This document shows, one piece after another, positions 39,461-50,789 of a DNA stretch of 64,000 nt. Within the stretch, counting starts at the first letter, position 1; each line of letters opens with the position of its first letter. Origin of the DNA: Devosia sp. XK-2 (lineage in GTDB: Bacteria; Pseudomonadota; Alphaproteobacteria; Rhizobiales; Devosiaceae); NCBI RefSeq assembly GCF_037113415.1, contig NZ_CP146608.1, positions 1,136,501 to 1,200,500 of the forward strand, written 5' to 3'. The position numbers and the translations under genes are program-made. The notes beneath the pieces are model-generated. The model was given only the letters and a program-made list of their open reading frames with translations, was not told where the DNA came from and did not search any database.

Positions 39461-42400
39461 ATGACCAGCGGAACATCCTTCCTCGTCGCGGGTGGAAGGC
39501 GCCTGAGAACCGCATTGGGGGCGCTGTTGACGTCGACGGCCCTCGGTCTGTTTGTCAGTTATCCAGCGCATGCGCAGCAAGTTATCGAGGGTGGCGCGAG
39601 CGAAACCGTTATTGGCGGCGGCGGCGGGACGCAACCGGACCCTTGGAATGTTGGCGATGATCTGACGATAGGCGACAATGGTACGGGCACATTGACCATT
39701 ACCAATGGCGGCGGCGTTGTTAGCGATACGGGGCGTATCGGGTATGACAGTACGGGTACGGTAACAGTCGACGATCTGGGTTCGACCTGGGATCTTCAGG
39801 GCAACTCCCTTTATGTCGGGATTGCCGGTGCTGGCAATCTGAACATTACCGATGGCGCCGAAGTTCAGAATGGCTCGGGCATCATCGGCGACGAAGCCGG
39901 CAGCGAGGGCGTTGTGAATGTGAATGGGGGCAATGCCGCCTGGATCAATGCCGGCGGACTGATTGTCGGAAACAGTGGCGAAGCCACACTGAACATTACA
40001 AACAGCGGCGACGTTAGCAACAGCACGGCTCGGATCGGCGATCGCGAGGGTAGTCTCGGGCATGTAAATGTCGATGGTCTTGGATCAACCTGGGTGAGTA
40101 CGGCCGGTCTCCATGTCGGCGACCAGGGGGAAGGATTGCTGAGCATCTCCAATCGGGGCGTGGTTAACAGCAATTCAGGCGTTATCGGCGCTTCAACCGA
40201 CGGCTTTGGTCACGTGAGGGTGGACTTGGCGACCTGGACCATCGCCAACACTCTCGATGTCGGCAATGATGGCATCGGCAGGCTCGACATTTCCAATTCG
40301 GGCACGGTCACCAATGGCAATGCGATTGTCGGCAGCGCTGCTACGAGCCACGGCATTGTCACTGTAGAAGACCTGGGAACGGTCTGGAACAATGCCGATC
40401 TGGTTGTCGGCGAGTCCGGCATCGGAGAGGTAAATATCATCAATGGCGGCACCGTTAATGGTGGCGTCGGCAGCGTCGGCACGATAGGCGCCGAAAGCGA
40501 CGGAGTGGGCATCGTAACTGTGAGTGGTGGCAACTGGAACGGTGCCATCGATTTGCGCGTGGGCCTTCGTGGTCGCGGCACACTCGCTATTTCCGGTGCT
40601 GGCTCGGTCAACACTGCGACGGGCTCTGTCGCTACTGCGCCGGGTGGTGTCGGCGAGGTCACGGTTCATGGCATCGGTTCCAATTGGACCACCACCGGCA
40701 GCATGGTCGTGGGGAGGCAGGGCGATGGCATGCTCACCCTCTCCAATGGCGGAAGAGTCATGGTTGGCTCTGGCCAGTTGACATTGGCTGATGCTGTGCC
40801 CACCATCGGCACACTCAATATCGGCGCGGGTGACGCGGCGGGCCAGGTTGACGCCCTTACGGTGGATGGTGGTTCCGGCACGGCGATCATTAATTTCAAT
40901 CACAACGAAGCCAACTATTACTTTACGAATGACGGCCTCGTGGCCGGCACCAATGTCACCATCACTGGATCGACCACGGTCAATCATATGGGGTCGGGCA
41001 CAACGGTCTTGCGCGGCAATAACACCTATACGGGTGGCACCACGGTTTCCAATGGCACATTGCGCAATATGGGCCTGGTCGGCGATGTGGTGGTCAACGG
41101 TGGCATATTTGGCGGCGATGGCACCGCGGGCGCCGTCACCATCAATTCCGACGGCACATTGGCGCCAGGCAATTCCATCGGCGTCATGACTGCGGCATCC
41201 GCCACTTTCAATGCCGGCTCGACCTACGAGATCGAGCTCGACGATGGCGGTAATCTCGCAGGGGTTAACAATGATGTTCTCAACGTCACCGGCGTGGCGG
41301 ACATCAATGGCGGCACCGTGCATGTCATGCCGGAAAACGGTACTGATGATGGTTCGACCTACACGCCCGGCACCACCTATACCATTATGACAGCGGCAGG
41401 TGGCGTGAACGGCGAATTCGATTCAGTGAGCGATGGGTACGCTTTCCTTTATTTCACGCTCGATTATGACGCAAACACTGTGTTTCTCAATTCGGAGCTG
41501 GCAACAAGCTTCTGCCTTGGCGGCATGAGCGACAATCAATGCGCGACGGGGGATGGCACCTTTTCGCTCGGAGTCGGCAATAGCGTTTTCGACGCCGTGG
41601 CTGTTCTCACCAATACGGAGGCCCCAATAGCCCTCGATCAGCTTTCCGGCGAAATCCATGCCTCGGCCAAGACGGCACTTCTTGAAGACAGCCGCTTTCC
41701 GCGCGAGGCGGCAATGGACCGGCTGCGTGTGGCGCTTGGCGGCGTGGGAGCTGACGACAACGCCCAGATCGAGGACCAGGTCTCCGAAAGTTCTGGGCTG
41801 TGGGGTCAGGGCTTCGGGTCCTGGAGCCGGTGGAACAGCGACGGCAATGCAGCCGCAACGGGCCGCAATATCGGCGGGCTGTTTATGGGCGGCGACGCGC
41901 TGGTCTGGGACAAGGCGCGCTTCGGTGTACTGGGCGGCTATTCCCGGTCGAGCTTCAGCGTCGACGATCGCGCATCCTCGGGCACGGCCGATACGTATAC
42001 GTTGGGCGTCTATGGCGGCGGAGAATGGGACGCCTTCACCATGACGGGCGGAGCGGCCCATAGCTGGCACAGTCTCGACACCTCGCGATCAGTTGCCTTC
42101 TCCGGTTTTTCGGATAGTCTTTCTGCCTCCTACAGCGCTCGCACCCTGCAAGCCTGGGGCGAAGCGGCCTACAGCTTCGAGGCAGGTGCTGCCAGGTTCG
42201 AGCCCTTTGCCAATCTCGCTTATGTGAACCTGTCGACCGATGGCTTCACCGAAAGCGGTGGTGCGGCGGCACTCAGCGCGGCGTCCAACACCCTCGATGC
42301 GACCTTCACCATGCTCGGCCTGCGCGCCGAGACCGATTTGGCGCTTGGCGACGAGGAAGTCACACTGCGCGGCATGGTCGGCTGGCGGCACGCTTTTGGC

Positions 42401-42610
42401 GATGTGCCCACCTCGCAGATGAGCTTCGCCTCGGGCGGCGACGACTTCGCTATCGCGGGCGTACCCCTGGCGCAGGACACACTCGTACTAGAAGCCGGGC
42501 TCGACCTGAACCTGAGGGAGAATTCCACACTGGTCTTTACCTATGGCGGTCAGTTCGGTTCTCGCGTCCAGGACCATTCGGCCAAGGCCAGCCTCAGCGT
42601 ACGGTTTTGA
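39461..42610 (+). CDS. Type V autotransporter with repetitive passenger
   Basis: About 1,049 residues. A long signal peptide ends near SYPAHAQ. The passenger, up to about residue 640, has six to seven degenerate repeats of about 55-60 residues built on GxGxLxITNxGxV and a GSTW or similar turn, predicting a beta-helix; a PATR-like TYTGGTTVSNGTL occurs near residue 530. From about residue 780 comes a beta-barrel of autotransporter type that ends KASLSVRF with the usual terminal Phe. A short Cys pair (FCLGGMSDNQC) precedes the barrel. Function could be adhesion or aggregation. ATG 39461 is preferred to ATG 39440, as GGGGACA is better spaced. Confidence 0.88.
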   Translation: MTSGTSFLVAGGRRLRTALGALLTSTALGLFVSYPAHAQQVIEGGASETVIGGGGGTQPDPWNVGDDLTIGDNGTGTLTITNGGGVVSDTGRIGYDSTGTVTVDDLGSTWDLQGNSLYVGIAGAGNLNITDGAEVQNGSGIIGDEAGSEGVVNVNGGNAAWINAGGLIVGNSGEATLNITNSGDVSNSTARIGDREGSLGHVNVDGLGSTWVSTAGLHVGDQGEGLLSISNRGVVNSNSGVIGASTDGFGHVRVDLATWTIANTLDVGNDGIGRLDISNSGTVTNGNAIVGSAATSHGIVTVEDLGTVWNNADLVVGESGIGEVNIINGGTVNGGVGSVGTIGAESDGVGIVTVSGGNWNGAIDLRVGLRGRGTLAISGAGSVNTATGSVATAPGGVGEVTVHGIGSNWTTTGSMVVGRQGDGMLTLSNGGRVMVGSGQLTLADAVPTIGTLNIGAGDAAGQVDALTVDGGSGTAIINFNHNEANYYFTNDGLVAGTNVTITGSTTVNHMGSGTTVLRGNNTYTGGTTVSNGTLRNMGLVGDVVVNGGIFGGDGTAGAVTINSDGTLAPGNSIGVMTAASATFNAGSTYEIELDDGGNLAGVNNDVLNVTGVADINGGTVHVMPENGTDDGSTYTPGTTYTIMTAAGGVNGEFDSVSDGYAFLYFTLDYDANTVFLNSELATSFCLGGMSDNQCATGDGTFSLGVGNSVFDAVAVLTNTEAPIALDQLSGEIHASAKTALLEDSRFPREAAMDRLRVALGGVGADDNAQIEDQVSESSGLWGQGFGSWSRWNSDGNAAATGRNIGGLFMGGDALVWDKARFGVLGGYSRSSFSVDDRASSGTADTYTLGVYGGGEWDAFTMTGGAAHSWHSLDTSRSVAFSGFSDSLSASYSARTLQAWGEAAYSFEAGAARFEPFANLAYVNLSTDGFTESGGAAALSAASNTLDATFTMLGLRAETDLALGDEEVTLRGMVGWRHAFGDVPTSQMSFASGGDDFAIAGVPLAQDTLVLEAGLDLNLRENSTLVFTYGGQFGSRVQDHSAKASLSVRF

Positions 42611-42644
42611 GTATTGGCAGCGTTCCGCACGCACGCAAAACCTA

Positions 42645-42677
42645 CGCCCGCCGCTCCAGTTGTTGAGGCGGCGGGCG
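42645..42677 (+). terminator. Hairpin between autotransporter and IalB-type gene
   Basis: CGCCCGCCGC (42645-42654) pairs with GCGGCGGGCG (42668-42677). It has no T-run and may only partly stop transcription before the next gene. Confidence 0.5.
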
Positions 42678-42707
42678 TCCCTCCGTCAAGACGTGAAGGT
42701 CATACGC

Positions 42708-43238
42708 ATGCCCAGCACAAGACTTTGCCTTGCTTCGGTTGCGGCCTTGGCTATTTCCACATCAATTGCCTCGGCTCAGGAGGCGGGCCTGCCCGGCAAT
42801 GCCTCTAGTCTTCGCGAGAGCCATGGCGACTGGCAGGTCACCTGTGCGGTACCTGAAGGTGTAGTTCATTGCGCGATGTCACAGACACAGGTGAACGGTG
42901 AGTCCCGCCAGCGGGTTGTCAGCATTGAACTCGCCAATGGCGGCGATACCATTGCGGTCAATGGCGCGCTGGTGCTGCCCTTCGGCCTCGATCTTGCTAG
43001 CGGTGTTGCCTTGCGGCTCGACGAAGCAAGCACTGGCGCTGCCCAGCCTTTCCGCACCTGCCTGCCAGTGGGCTGCGTCGTCGATGTCGCGTTCGAAGCC
43101 AACACGGTCGCCTCGATCAGGGCCGGTAGTCGGCTCGACGTCATAGCCACCACCGATCGCGGCCAAGAGATGATCTTCACGATCTCGCTTTCGGGTTTTT
43201 CTAGCGCTCATGATCGTGTGAGTGAACTCCTCCGATAG
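42708..43238 (+). CDS. Invasion-associated locus B (IalB) family protein
   Basis: A 176-residue secreted protein. The signal peptide ends at SIASAQ. The mature part has SLRESHGDWQVTCAVPEG and PFRTCLPVGCVVDVAF, the two Cys-bearing blocks of the IalB family (PF06776). GAAGGT precedes the ATG. In pathogens IalB aids host cell entry; in free-living relatives its role is unknown. It follows the autotransporter on the same strand. Confidence 0.88.
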   Translation: MPSTRLCLASVAALAISTSIASAQEAGLPGNASSLRESHGDWQVTCAVPEGVVHCAMSQTQVNGESRQRVVSIELANGGDTIAVNGALVLPFGLDLASGVALRLDEASTGAAQPFRTCLPVGCVVDVAFEANTVASIRAGSRLDVIATTDRGQEMIFTISLSGFSSAHDRVSELLR

Positions 43239-43645
43239 CAGGCCAATGAGCGAGGCGTTGCACCGCGTCAATGAAGTGCTTGCGGCATCGGAGCTTGGGT
43301 GGTCGCTCTACCTCGGCAGCACCGCGCCCCATTCCAGTCGTTCGACCAGCCCTTGCGAATTCTTGAAAGCTGCCCTTCAATGACGGTCACTTTTGTGCTC
43401 GGCCAAGGGAACCTGCGGACCGGTAGGTCGTGTGAAAGCACCACGCAACAGTAGTCTCGAACACAAGCGCCTGCTTGGCTTGACCCAAGGTAGACTAGTC
43501 CAGGGTTCAGGCGACCAATATATCCCGGGACCACATCACACGGCATCAAGGGCCGCCACTGGGGGCTGGCCAAAGCTCGCAGAAAACTCTTCAACTGACG
43601 GAAGAGACGAGACCTCCGTGCCAAGGCGGCACGGAGGGGAAGAGG
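43239..43645. other. Intergenic region between converging genes
   Basis: No gene is supported in these 407 bases. The right end holds the terminator of the minus-strand operon. Confidence 0.5.
43613..43637 (-). terminator. Terminator of the amide-uptake operon
   Basis: On the minus strand CCTCCGTGCC and GGCACGGAGG pair perfectly around a five-base loop, eight bases after the last stop codon. A pyrimidine-rich but interrupted T stretch follows. Confidence 0.7.
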
Positions 43646-45694
43646 TTACTCCGCCGCCGCGACACGCTCCATGCCGGCGCCGGACGGTAGGTCATACATG
43701 CCCTGGCTGAGGCTGTTGAGGTGTTCGATCACCTCGCCGGACGGCATCACATTGGCGTATTTGGCGTGCATGTCGCACAAATTGATGGCGTGGTTGGCCT
43801 GAGCACGGTCAAAGCAGCCATCTTCGACCACCGTCACGCGATAGTTCAGCGAGAAGGCGTCCAGCACGGTGGCCCGGACGCAGCCGGAGGTGGTGGTGCC
43901 GGTGACGATCACGCTGTCGCAGCCGAGGAGCTGCAGGTAGGAGACCAGCGGCGTTCCGGCAAAGCCGGAGGGCTTTTGCTTGCGGATCACGATATCGCGC
44001 GGGCCGGGTGCAATATCAGCGATGATTTCATTGCCGTCCTGCCCGTCGCTGGTGAGCAGCGGCGCGGCCGTAAAAGCCTCTTCCTTGCGGCGCGAGCTTT
44101 TCCAGGCCCAAGAGCCAGCATCCCACTTGTCGGGGCGCTGGGTTCCGGTGGTGTAGATGATCGGGACGCCCTTGCCCCGGCAGGTCTCGATGAGCTTTTG
44201 CAGCACCGGCATGGCTTCCCACGCATATTCGCCGCAGGAAGTGCGCCACTTCTTGATGCTCTCGAGGATGGGCGTGGGTTTCTCATCACAGAAGGCATAG
44301 TTGACGTCGATGATGAGCAGCGCCGGGCGTTTGCCCCAGTCTGCCAGTGACCCGAAACCGGACGAGGCGAAGACCGCCTTGTCTTCCTCGCTCAGATACT
44401 TGTCCCAGATGCGTTCCGTCATGGTCATAGGTCTCCCAAGTTGGTGTGAAGATGAATGCTCGTGTGGTCTGGTCGTCAGTAGGTGCCGCCCGCCGAGAAG
44501 GAAGACGGCACCGAAAGCGGCGAGAAGCAGGGCGTTGATGAATAGGCCGCCGTCGTAGCCGATGCTGGCGAAGTCAACGACCGCGCCGATGGCCAGTGGG
44601 CCGATGAGGTAGCCGAAGTCTCCGCCGAACCGGAGCAGGCCCATGGCGGCGCCTTGCTGGCGGGCCGGCACGACATCCACAGCAAGAGCGCCAATAGCCG
44701 GCCCGCCGATGCCGGTCGCCAGGCCGATGGCAATCATGCCGGCGAATAGCATGGCAGGGCTCTGGGCCAAGGCGATGCCGGTCAGGGCTGCCGCGGTGGC
44801 GACCAGCGAGAAGCAGATGATGGCGGCGCGTGGCATCCGGTCGACGATATAGGCGGCCAACGGCAAGGACATCAGGTTGGCGACGGCCGAGAGCGACATG
44901 GCAAGACCCAATTGATCAGGTCCAATGGCGTAGCGTTGGTCAGCCAGCAGCGGGACCAACTGCCACTGTCCTGCCGTGCGGGTCAGGAAGAAGCCGAAAT
45001 TGGCTAGAAGGACGCAGAGGAAGGGCAGGATCAGCAGTAGGCCCAGCATGCTGTGCGAGCCCGCATGGTGGGGTTCGTCCAGATGCACCTTGGAGTCCCT
45101 GAACAGCATGAGGGGCAACACGCCCGAGAGCAGGCCGATTATCGCGGCGACCCAGAATGGCCCGGAAAGACCGAACAGGTTGGCGGCCAGTCCGCCCACG
45201 CTGGGCCCGAAGGCGCCACCCGTCAGGGTGGCTCCCTGGAACATCGACATGACCTTGCCGCGCGTGCGCCGACTGCTGTTCTGCGCCAGGTAGATCATTG
45301 CGGACGTCATGAAGAGGCCCGATCCCACGCCCTGCATGATGCGTCCGACCAGAAGGACTGTGTAGCCCGGCGCAACCGCGCCCATGACGGCCCCCATCGA
45401 GCACAGCAGCAGGCCGATGCCGAGCAAGGGCCGGATGCCAACACGCGAGGCGAAGTGCCCGGCGGGCAGGTCCGCCACCAGCCGGCCTGCGGCAAAGACC
45501 GTGATCATCAGCCCGATCTGCCAATCGGGCACGGCAAAGCTCTGCGCATAGATGGCCATGACCGGCGTCAGCATGCCGAACAGCATCATGTGCCCGGCTA
45601 CAGCCACCAACGCAACGGGCAGGTAGGGCATGGCCTTGAGTGTCTCTCGCCATGTGGCTGGGGAAACCGGCAAGTCGCCGAAGAGCGCGTTCAT
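43646..45694 (-). CDS. Fusion of MFS transporter and isochorismatase-fold amidohydrolase
   Basis: One 682-residue frame. Residues 1-410 are a 12-helix MFS protein (motif A-like AGRLVADLPAGHFASRVGIR, then GRIMQGVGSGLFM). A short linker with HEHSSSHQLG leads to an isochorismatase-like domain (about 425-682). Its likely triad is Asp in LLIIDVNYAF, Lys in IRKQKPSGF and Cys in TTSGCVRAT, as in N-carbamoylsarcosine amidase and related cysteine hydrolases. A ribosome-site-like GGGAG at 44433-44437 lies just before internal ATGs at 44428 and 44422, so the hydrolase may also be made alone. It is the last gene of the operon, three bases after the previous stop. Confidence 0.85.
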   Translation of the reverse strand: MNALFGDLPVSPATWRETLKAMPYLPVALVAVAGHMMLFGMLTPVMAIYAQSFAVPDWQIGLMITVFAAGRLVADLPAGHFASRVGIRPLLGIGLLLCSMGAVMGAVAPGYTVLLVGRIMQGVGSGLFMTSAMIYLAQNSSRRTRGKVMSMFQGATLTGGAFGPSVGGLAANLFGLSGPFWVAAIIGLLSGVLPLMLFRDSKVHLDEPHHAGSHSMLGLLLILPFLCVLLANFGFFLTRTAGQWQLVPLLADQRYAIGPDQLGLAMSLSAVANLMSLPLAAYIVDRMPRAAIICFSLVATAAALTGIALAQSPAMLFAGMIAIGLATGIGGPAIGALAVDVVPARQQGAAMGLLRFGGDFGYLIGPLAIGAVVDFASIGYDGGLFINALLLAAFGAVFLLGGRHLLTTRPHEHSSSHQLGRPMTMTERIWDKYLSEEDKAVFASSGFGSLADWGKRPALLIIDVNYAFCDEKPTPILESIKKWRTSCGEYAWEAMPVLQKLIETCRGKGVPIIYTTGTQRPDKWDAGSWAWKSSRRKEEAFTAAPLLTSDGQDGNEIIADIAPGPRDIVIRKQKPSGFAGTPLVSYLQLLGCDSVIVTGTTTSGCVRATVLDAFSLNYRVTVVEDGCFDRAQANHAINLCDMHAKYANVMPSGEVIEHLNSLSQGMYDLPSGAGMERVAAAE
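44420..44437 (-). promoter_or_regulatory. Possible internal translation start of the hydrolase domain
   Basis: GGGAG (44433-44437) stands 4 bases before ATG 44428 and 10 bases before ATG 44422, at the point where the MFS part ends and MTERIWDKYL begins. No stop codon separates the two domains. Confidence 0.45.
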
Positions 45695-45697
45695 GCC

Positions 45698-46952
45698 TTA
45701 CTCCGCCGGCTCGACCGGCTTGGCCGGCGCCTTCAGCGGCCCGCGGCTGACCGTTACAGCAGAGAATCCAAGCACGGTCGCCACCAATACAGCGCCACCG
45801 CTGTAGAAGGCCGCCGTCAGCCCGAAGAGCTGGCCCAGGACCCCGAACATGGCCGGGCTCAGCACCTGCGAGAAGCGGTTTGCCAAAAGGCGCAGACCCA
45901 TCAGCTTGCCGCGCTCGCTTTCGCCCACCGCGTCCACCATGATCATGATGCTGACGGGCAGGTTTACGCCGACCGCCCCACCGATGACGGCTGCAAGCAG
46001 CAGCATGGTCACAGGGTTTACCACCGCCAGAGGTGTCAGCACGACGCCAAAGGCGGCGATCGTGCCGGCCGCCAGCAGTATCCACTCGAGGGAATAGCGC
46101 TTCATCAGGCCGTTGAGGGCGAAGCGCGACAGCATGCCGGCCAGGCCCTTGAGCGAAACCGTGACCGCGATGAGGAAAGTGGCGAAGCCGTTCTGAGCGA
46201 GATAGAGCGGCAGGAAGCTCATATAGAGCGCCTGGATATACATGACGAGGAAGGTGCCGGTCAGGCCGAACTGCACGGGGCGCGATCCGGCAAGGCCAAT
46301 GCCGCGCTTGTAGCTGGAAAGGATTCCCGAAGGACTGAAGGCGTCTCGCACCCGCACATTGCTGGCGTCAGGATGTGGATACTTGGTGCTGAGCCAGAAC
46401 AGGGCGATCATGAAGAGCACACAGGCAATCAGCGACGCAATGAAGGCGGCGCGATAGCCATCATTGGGGACGGCAAAGGCCGAGGCGATGAGACCGCCAA
46501 TGACGGGGCCGAGCATGCCCCCGCCAGACATCCACATGGAGTATTTCTTGATCGCATCGTTGCGCCGATCCCGGTCGCCATGGGCCACCAGAACCTGGAA
46601 CGAGGATGCCATGATGATGACGGAGGCGCCGATCAGAACCTGGGAGAGGGCGAGCAGCGGAATGCCGGTGGCAAACACGGTGCAGACCAGCGAGGTCAGC
46701 AGGAACCAGGAGCCGTATTTCAGCATCTTCATCGGTCCGATGGAGTCGATGAGTTGACCCGCCGGCATGGCAATCACGATGGGCAGCAGAGCCTTGAGCG
46801 TCACCATCAGCCCCACCGCAAAGGTGGATGCCCCCAGTTCGGTCGCGTAGAGCGCAAAGAAGGGGTTGGCGAGACCCTGGATGGTGAAGAAAACACCGCC
46901 GCCGACAACGCCGAACCGGGCGAAGCGCGCTCCGGCATCATCAGACGCAAGG

Positions 46953-46963
<11 letters not shown>
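45698..46963 (-). CDS. MFS transporter
   Basis: A 421-residue protein with 12 hydrophobic segments. The N-terminal FFTIQGLANPFFALYATELG and a motif A-like PAGQLIDSIGPMKML are seen. It overlaps the ATPase gene upstream by 11 bases and ends three bases before the MFS-hydrolase fusion. Substrate and direction are unknown; the operon suggests an amide or an amidase product. Confidence 0.88.
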
Positions 46964-48911
<1,948 letters not shown>

Positions 48912-48926
48912 CTCGGTCGCCTCCGG

Positions 48927-49814
48927 TTAGTGCGAGCGTGGGTCGAGCAACTCGCGGACACCGTCCGAGAGGAAGTGCAGGCCAATTGCGATCAGCAAGA
49001 TGACCACGCCCGGCAGGGTCGAGATCCACCAGGCCTGTTCGAGATAGGTCTGGCCGTCCCGCACGATATTTCCCAGGGATGGCTGGGGCGGCATGATGCC
49101 CAGGCCCAAAAAGCTCAGGCTGGCTTCGACCAGGATGGCGTTAGCCGCCGCAATGCTGGCCGCTACCAACATGGGTGCAATCGTGTTGGGCACGATGTGA
49201 CGGGTCATCAGCCAATACTGAGAGGCATCCACAGTTCGGGCCGCATCGATGAAGGCGCGGGACCGCAGGCTGAGTACCTGGGAACGCTGCAGGCGGATGA
49301 ACCGCGGCACGTCTGCCAGGGATATGGCAAGGATGACCGGAACGATGCCGGTCCCCATCACCGAGACCAGTCCAATGGCCAGTAGCAAGGAGGGAAACGC
49401 CAGAAAGATATCCACGACTGTCATGACCGCCCGGTCGAGCCAGCCGCCATAGAAGCCGGCCAGCGTGCCCAGCACCATGCCGAAGGCCAGGGCGATCGAG
49501 GCAACGCTGAACCCGACCAGCAGGGAGATCTGCACCCCGGCCAGGGTGCGGCTGAAGATGTCCCTTCCCATTTTGTCGGTGCCGAACACATGCTCGATCG
49601 AGGGAAACTGCATCATGGCACGCAGATTGGTTTCGAGCGGCTTCTGGATCGGCAGGACGGGCGCGAGAACGGTCAGGACCAGGATCGGGATCAGAATGAG
49701 CAGCGCGAGCCTCACCTTGGCGTGCGACAGCAGGGGGTGGCGCGCGACGGCCAGAAGAATGGCGAGGGGACCGGTCTTGGGTGCCGATGTCGCCGTGAGC
49801 ATGATGTCGGTCAT
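48927..49814 (-). CDS. ABC transporter permease, DppC type
   Basis: A 295-residue permease with about six membrane segments. Typical motifs are FGTDKMGRDIFSRTLAGVQIS and the coupling-loop region RSRAFIDAARTVDASQ, with an end of SDGVRELLDPRSH. An AAGGA site lies before the ATG. It pairs with the adjacent DppB-type permease. Confidence 0.93.
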   Translation of the reverse strand: MTDIMLTATSAPKTGPLAILLAVARHPLLSHAKVRLALLILIPILVLTVLAPVLPIQKPLETNLRAMMQFPSIEHVFGTDKMGRDIFSRTLAGVQISLLVGFSVASIALAFGMVLGTLAGFYGGWLDRAVMTVVDIFLAFPSLLLAIGLVSVMGTGIVPVILAISLADVPRFIRLQRSQVLSLRSRAFIDAARTVDASQYWLMTRHIVPNTIAPMLVAASIAAANAILVEASLSFLGLGIMPPQPSLGNIVRDGQTYLEQAWWISTLPGVVILLIAIGLHFLSDGVRELLDPRSH

Positions 49815-49829
49815 GGGAGGTATCCTTGC

Positions 49830-50777
49830 CTAGAACTGCACGCGAGGATCGAGGGTCTTGTAGATGAGGTCGGTCGCGAAGTTGATGACCACGAAGAGCA
49901 GGGCGTAGAAGACGATCAGCGTCTGTACGAGCTGGTAGTCGCGGCTGTTGATGCCGGCGATGAGCAGGTTGCCGACGCCGGGAATGGTGAAGATGAACTC
50001 GACGATTACCGTGCCGCCCAGCAGGTTGCCGAAACTGAGGCCGACCACGGTGGCGATGGGGAGGGCAGCGTTCTTGAGCGCGTGGCGGAACAGCACCCGA
50101 AGCTCGGACCACCCCAAGGAGCGGGCTGTGCGCACATAGTCCTCATTGAGCACTTCCAGCACGGCAGTGCGGGTGATCCGGGCCAGCGTCGCCACCTGCG
50201 ACAGAGACAAGACGATAACCGGCAGCGCCAGGCGCAGGGTCAGCGCCCAGGGGTCGCTCCAGTTGAGCTGGCCAGAAGCCGGGAACCAGCCCAGGCCAAG
50301 GGAAAAGATCAGCAGCAGAACCAGCGCCATCCAGAACGAGGGCATGAGGTCTATGATCATGGCAGCGCCGGTCAGGCCGTTATCGAGCCAGTTGCGGCCT
50401 TTGTGGGCCATGAAGGCCGCAAGGGTTCCAAGCGGGATGGAGATGGCGATGGACAGGAAGATTGTTGCCAGCGCAATGCTGAGCGTGATCGGCAGTGCCC
50501 GCAGCAGCAATTCGGCGATGGAAATGCGGGTGGTGATGGTTTCGCCCAGATCCACCGTCACGAGGTCACGCAGGAATCCCAGATACTGATTGAGCAGGGG
50601 TTCATCCAGACCCATCTGGTCACGCAGGGCCTGGAGCGCCTCGCCGGACAGTGTGTCGCCCGCCATGGCCGAAGCCGCATCGCCGGGTATGAGCCGGAGG
50701 GTGAAGAAGACCAGCGTGATCACACCAAGCACGGTGATAAGCATCTGGACCAGTTTCTTTGCGGTATATTCAGCCAT
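49830..50777 (-). CDS. ABC transporter permease, DppB type
   Basis: A 315-residue permease. It has the usual N-terminal helix (LVQMLITVLGVITLVFFTLRL) followed by IPGDAASAMAG, and the coupling loop RTARSLGWSELRVLFRHALKNA. It ends NFATDLIYKTLDPRVQF. AGGAGCG precedes the ATG. Spacing to both neighbours is under 16 bases. Confidence 0.93.
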   Translation of the reverse strand: MAEYTAKKLVQMLITVLGVITLVFFTLRLIPGDAASAMAGDTLSGEALQALRDQMGLDEPLLNQYLGFLRDLVTVDLGETITTRISIAELLLRALPITLSIALATIFLSIAISIPLGTLAAFMAHKGRNWLDNGLTGAAMIIDLMPSFWMALVLLLIFSLGLGWFPASGQLNWSDPWALTLRLALPVIVLSLSQVATLARITRTAVLEVLNEDYVRTARSLGWSELRVLFRHALKNAALPIATVVGLSFGNLLGGTVIVEFIFTIPGVGNLLIAGINSRDYQLVQTLIVFYALLFVVINFATDLIYKTLDPRVQF

Positions 50778-50789
50778 GGCGGGGCGCTC

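Noticed and set aside
40193-41323. Minus-strand frame of 376 codons opposite the autotransporter
   Set aside because: It arises from the Gly/Thr-rich repeats of the passenger read backwards.
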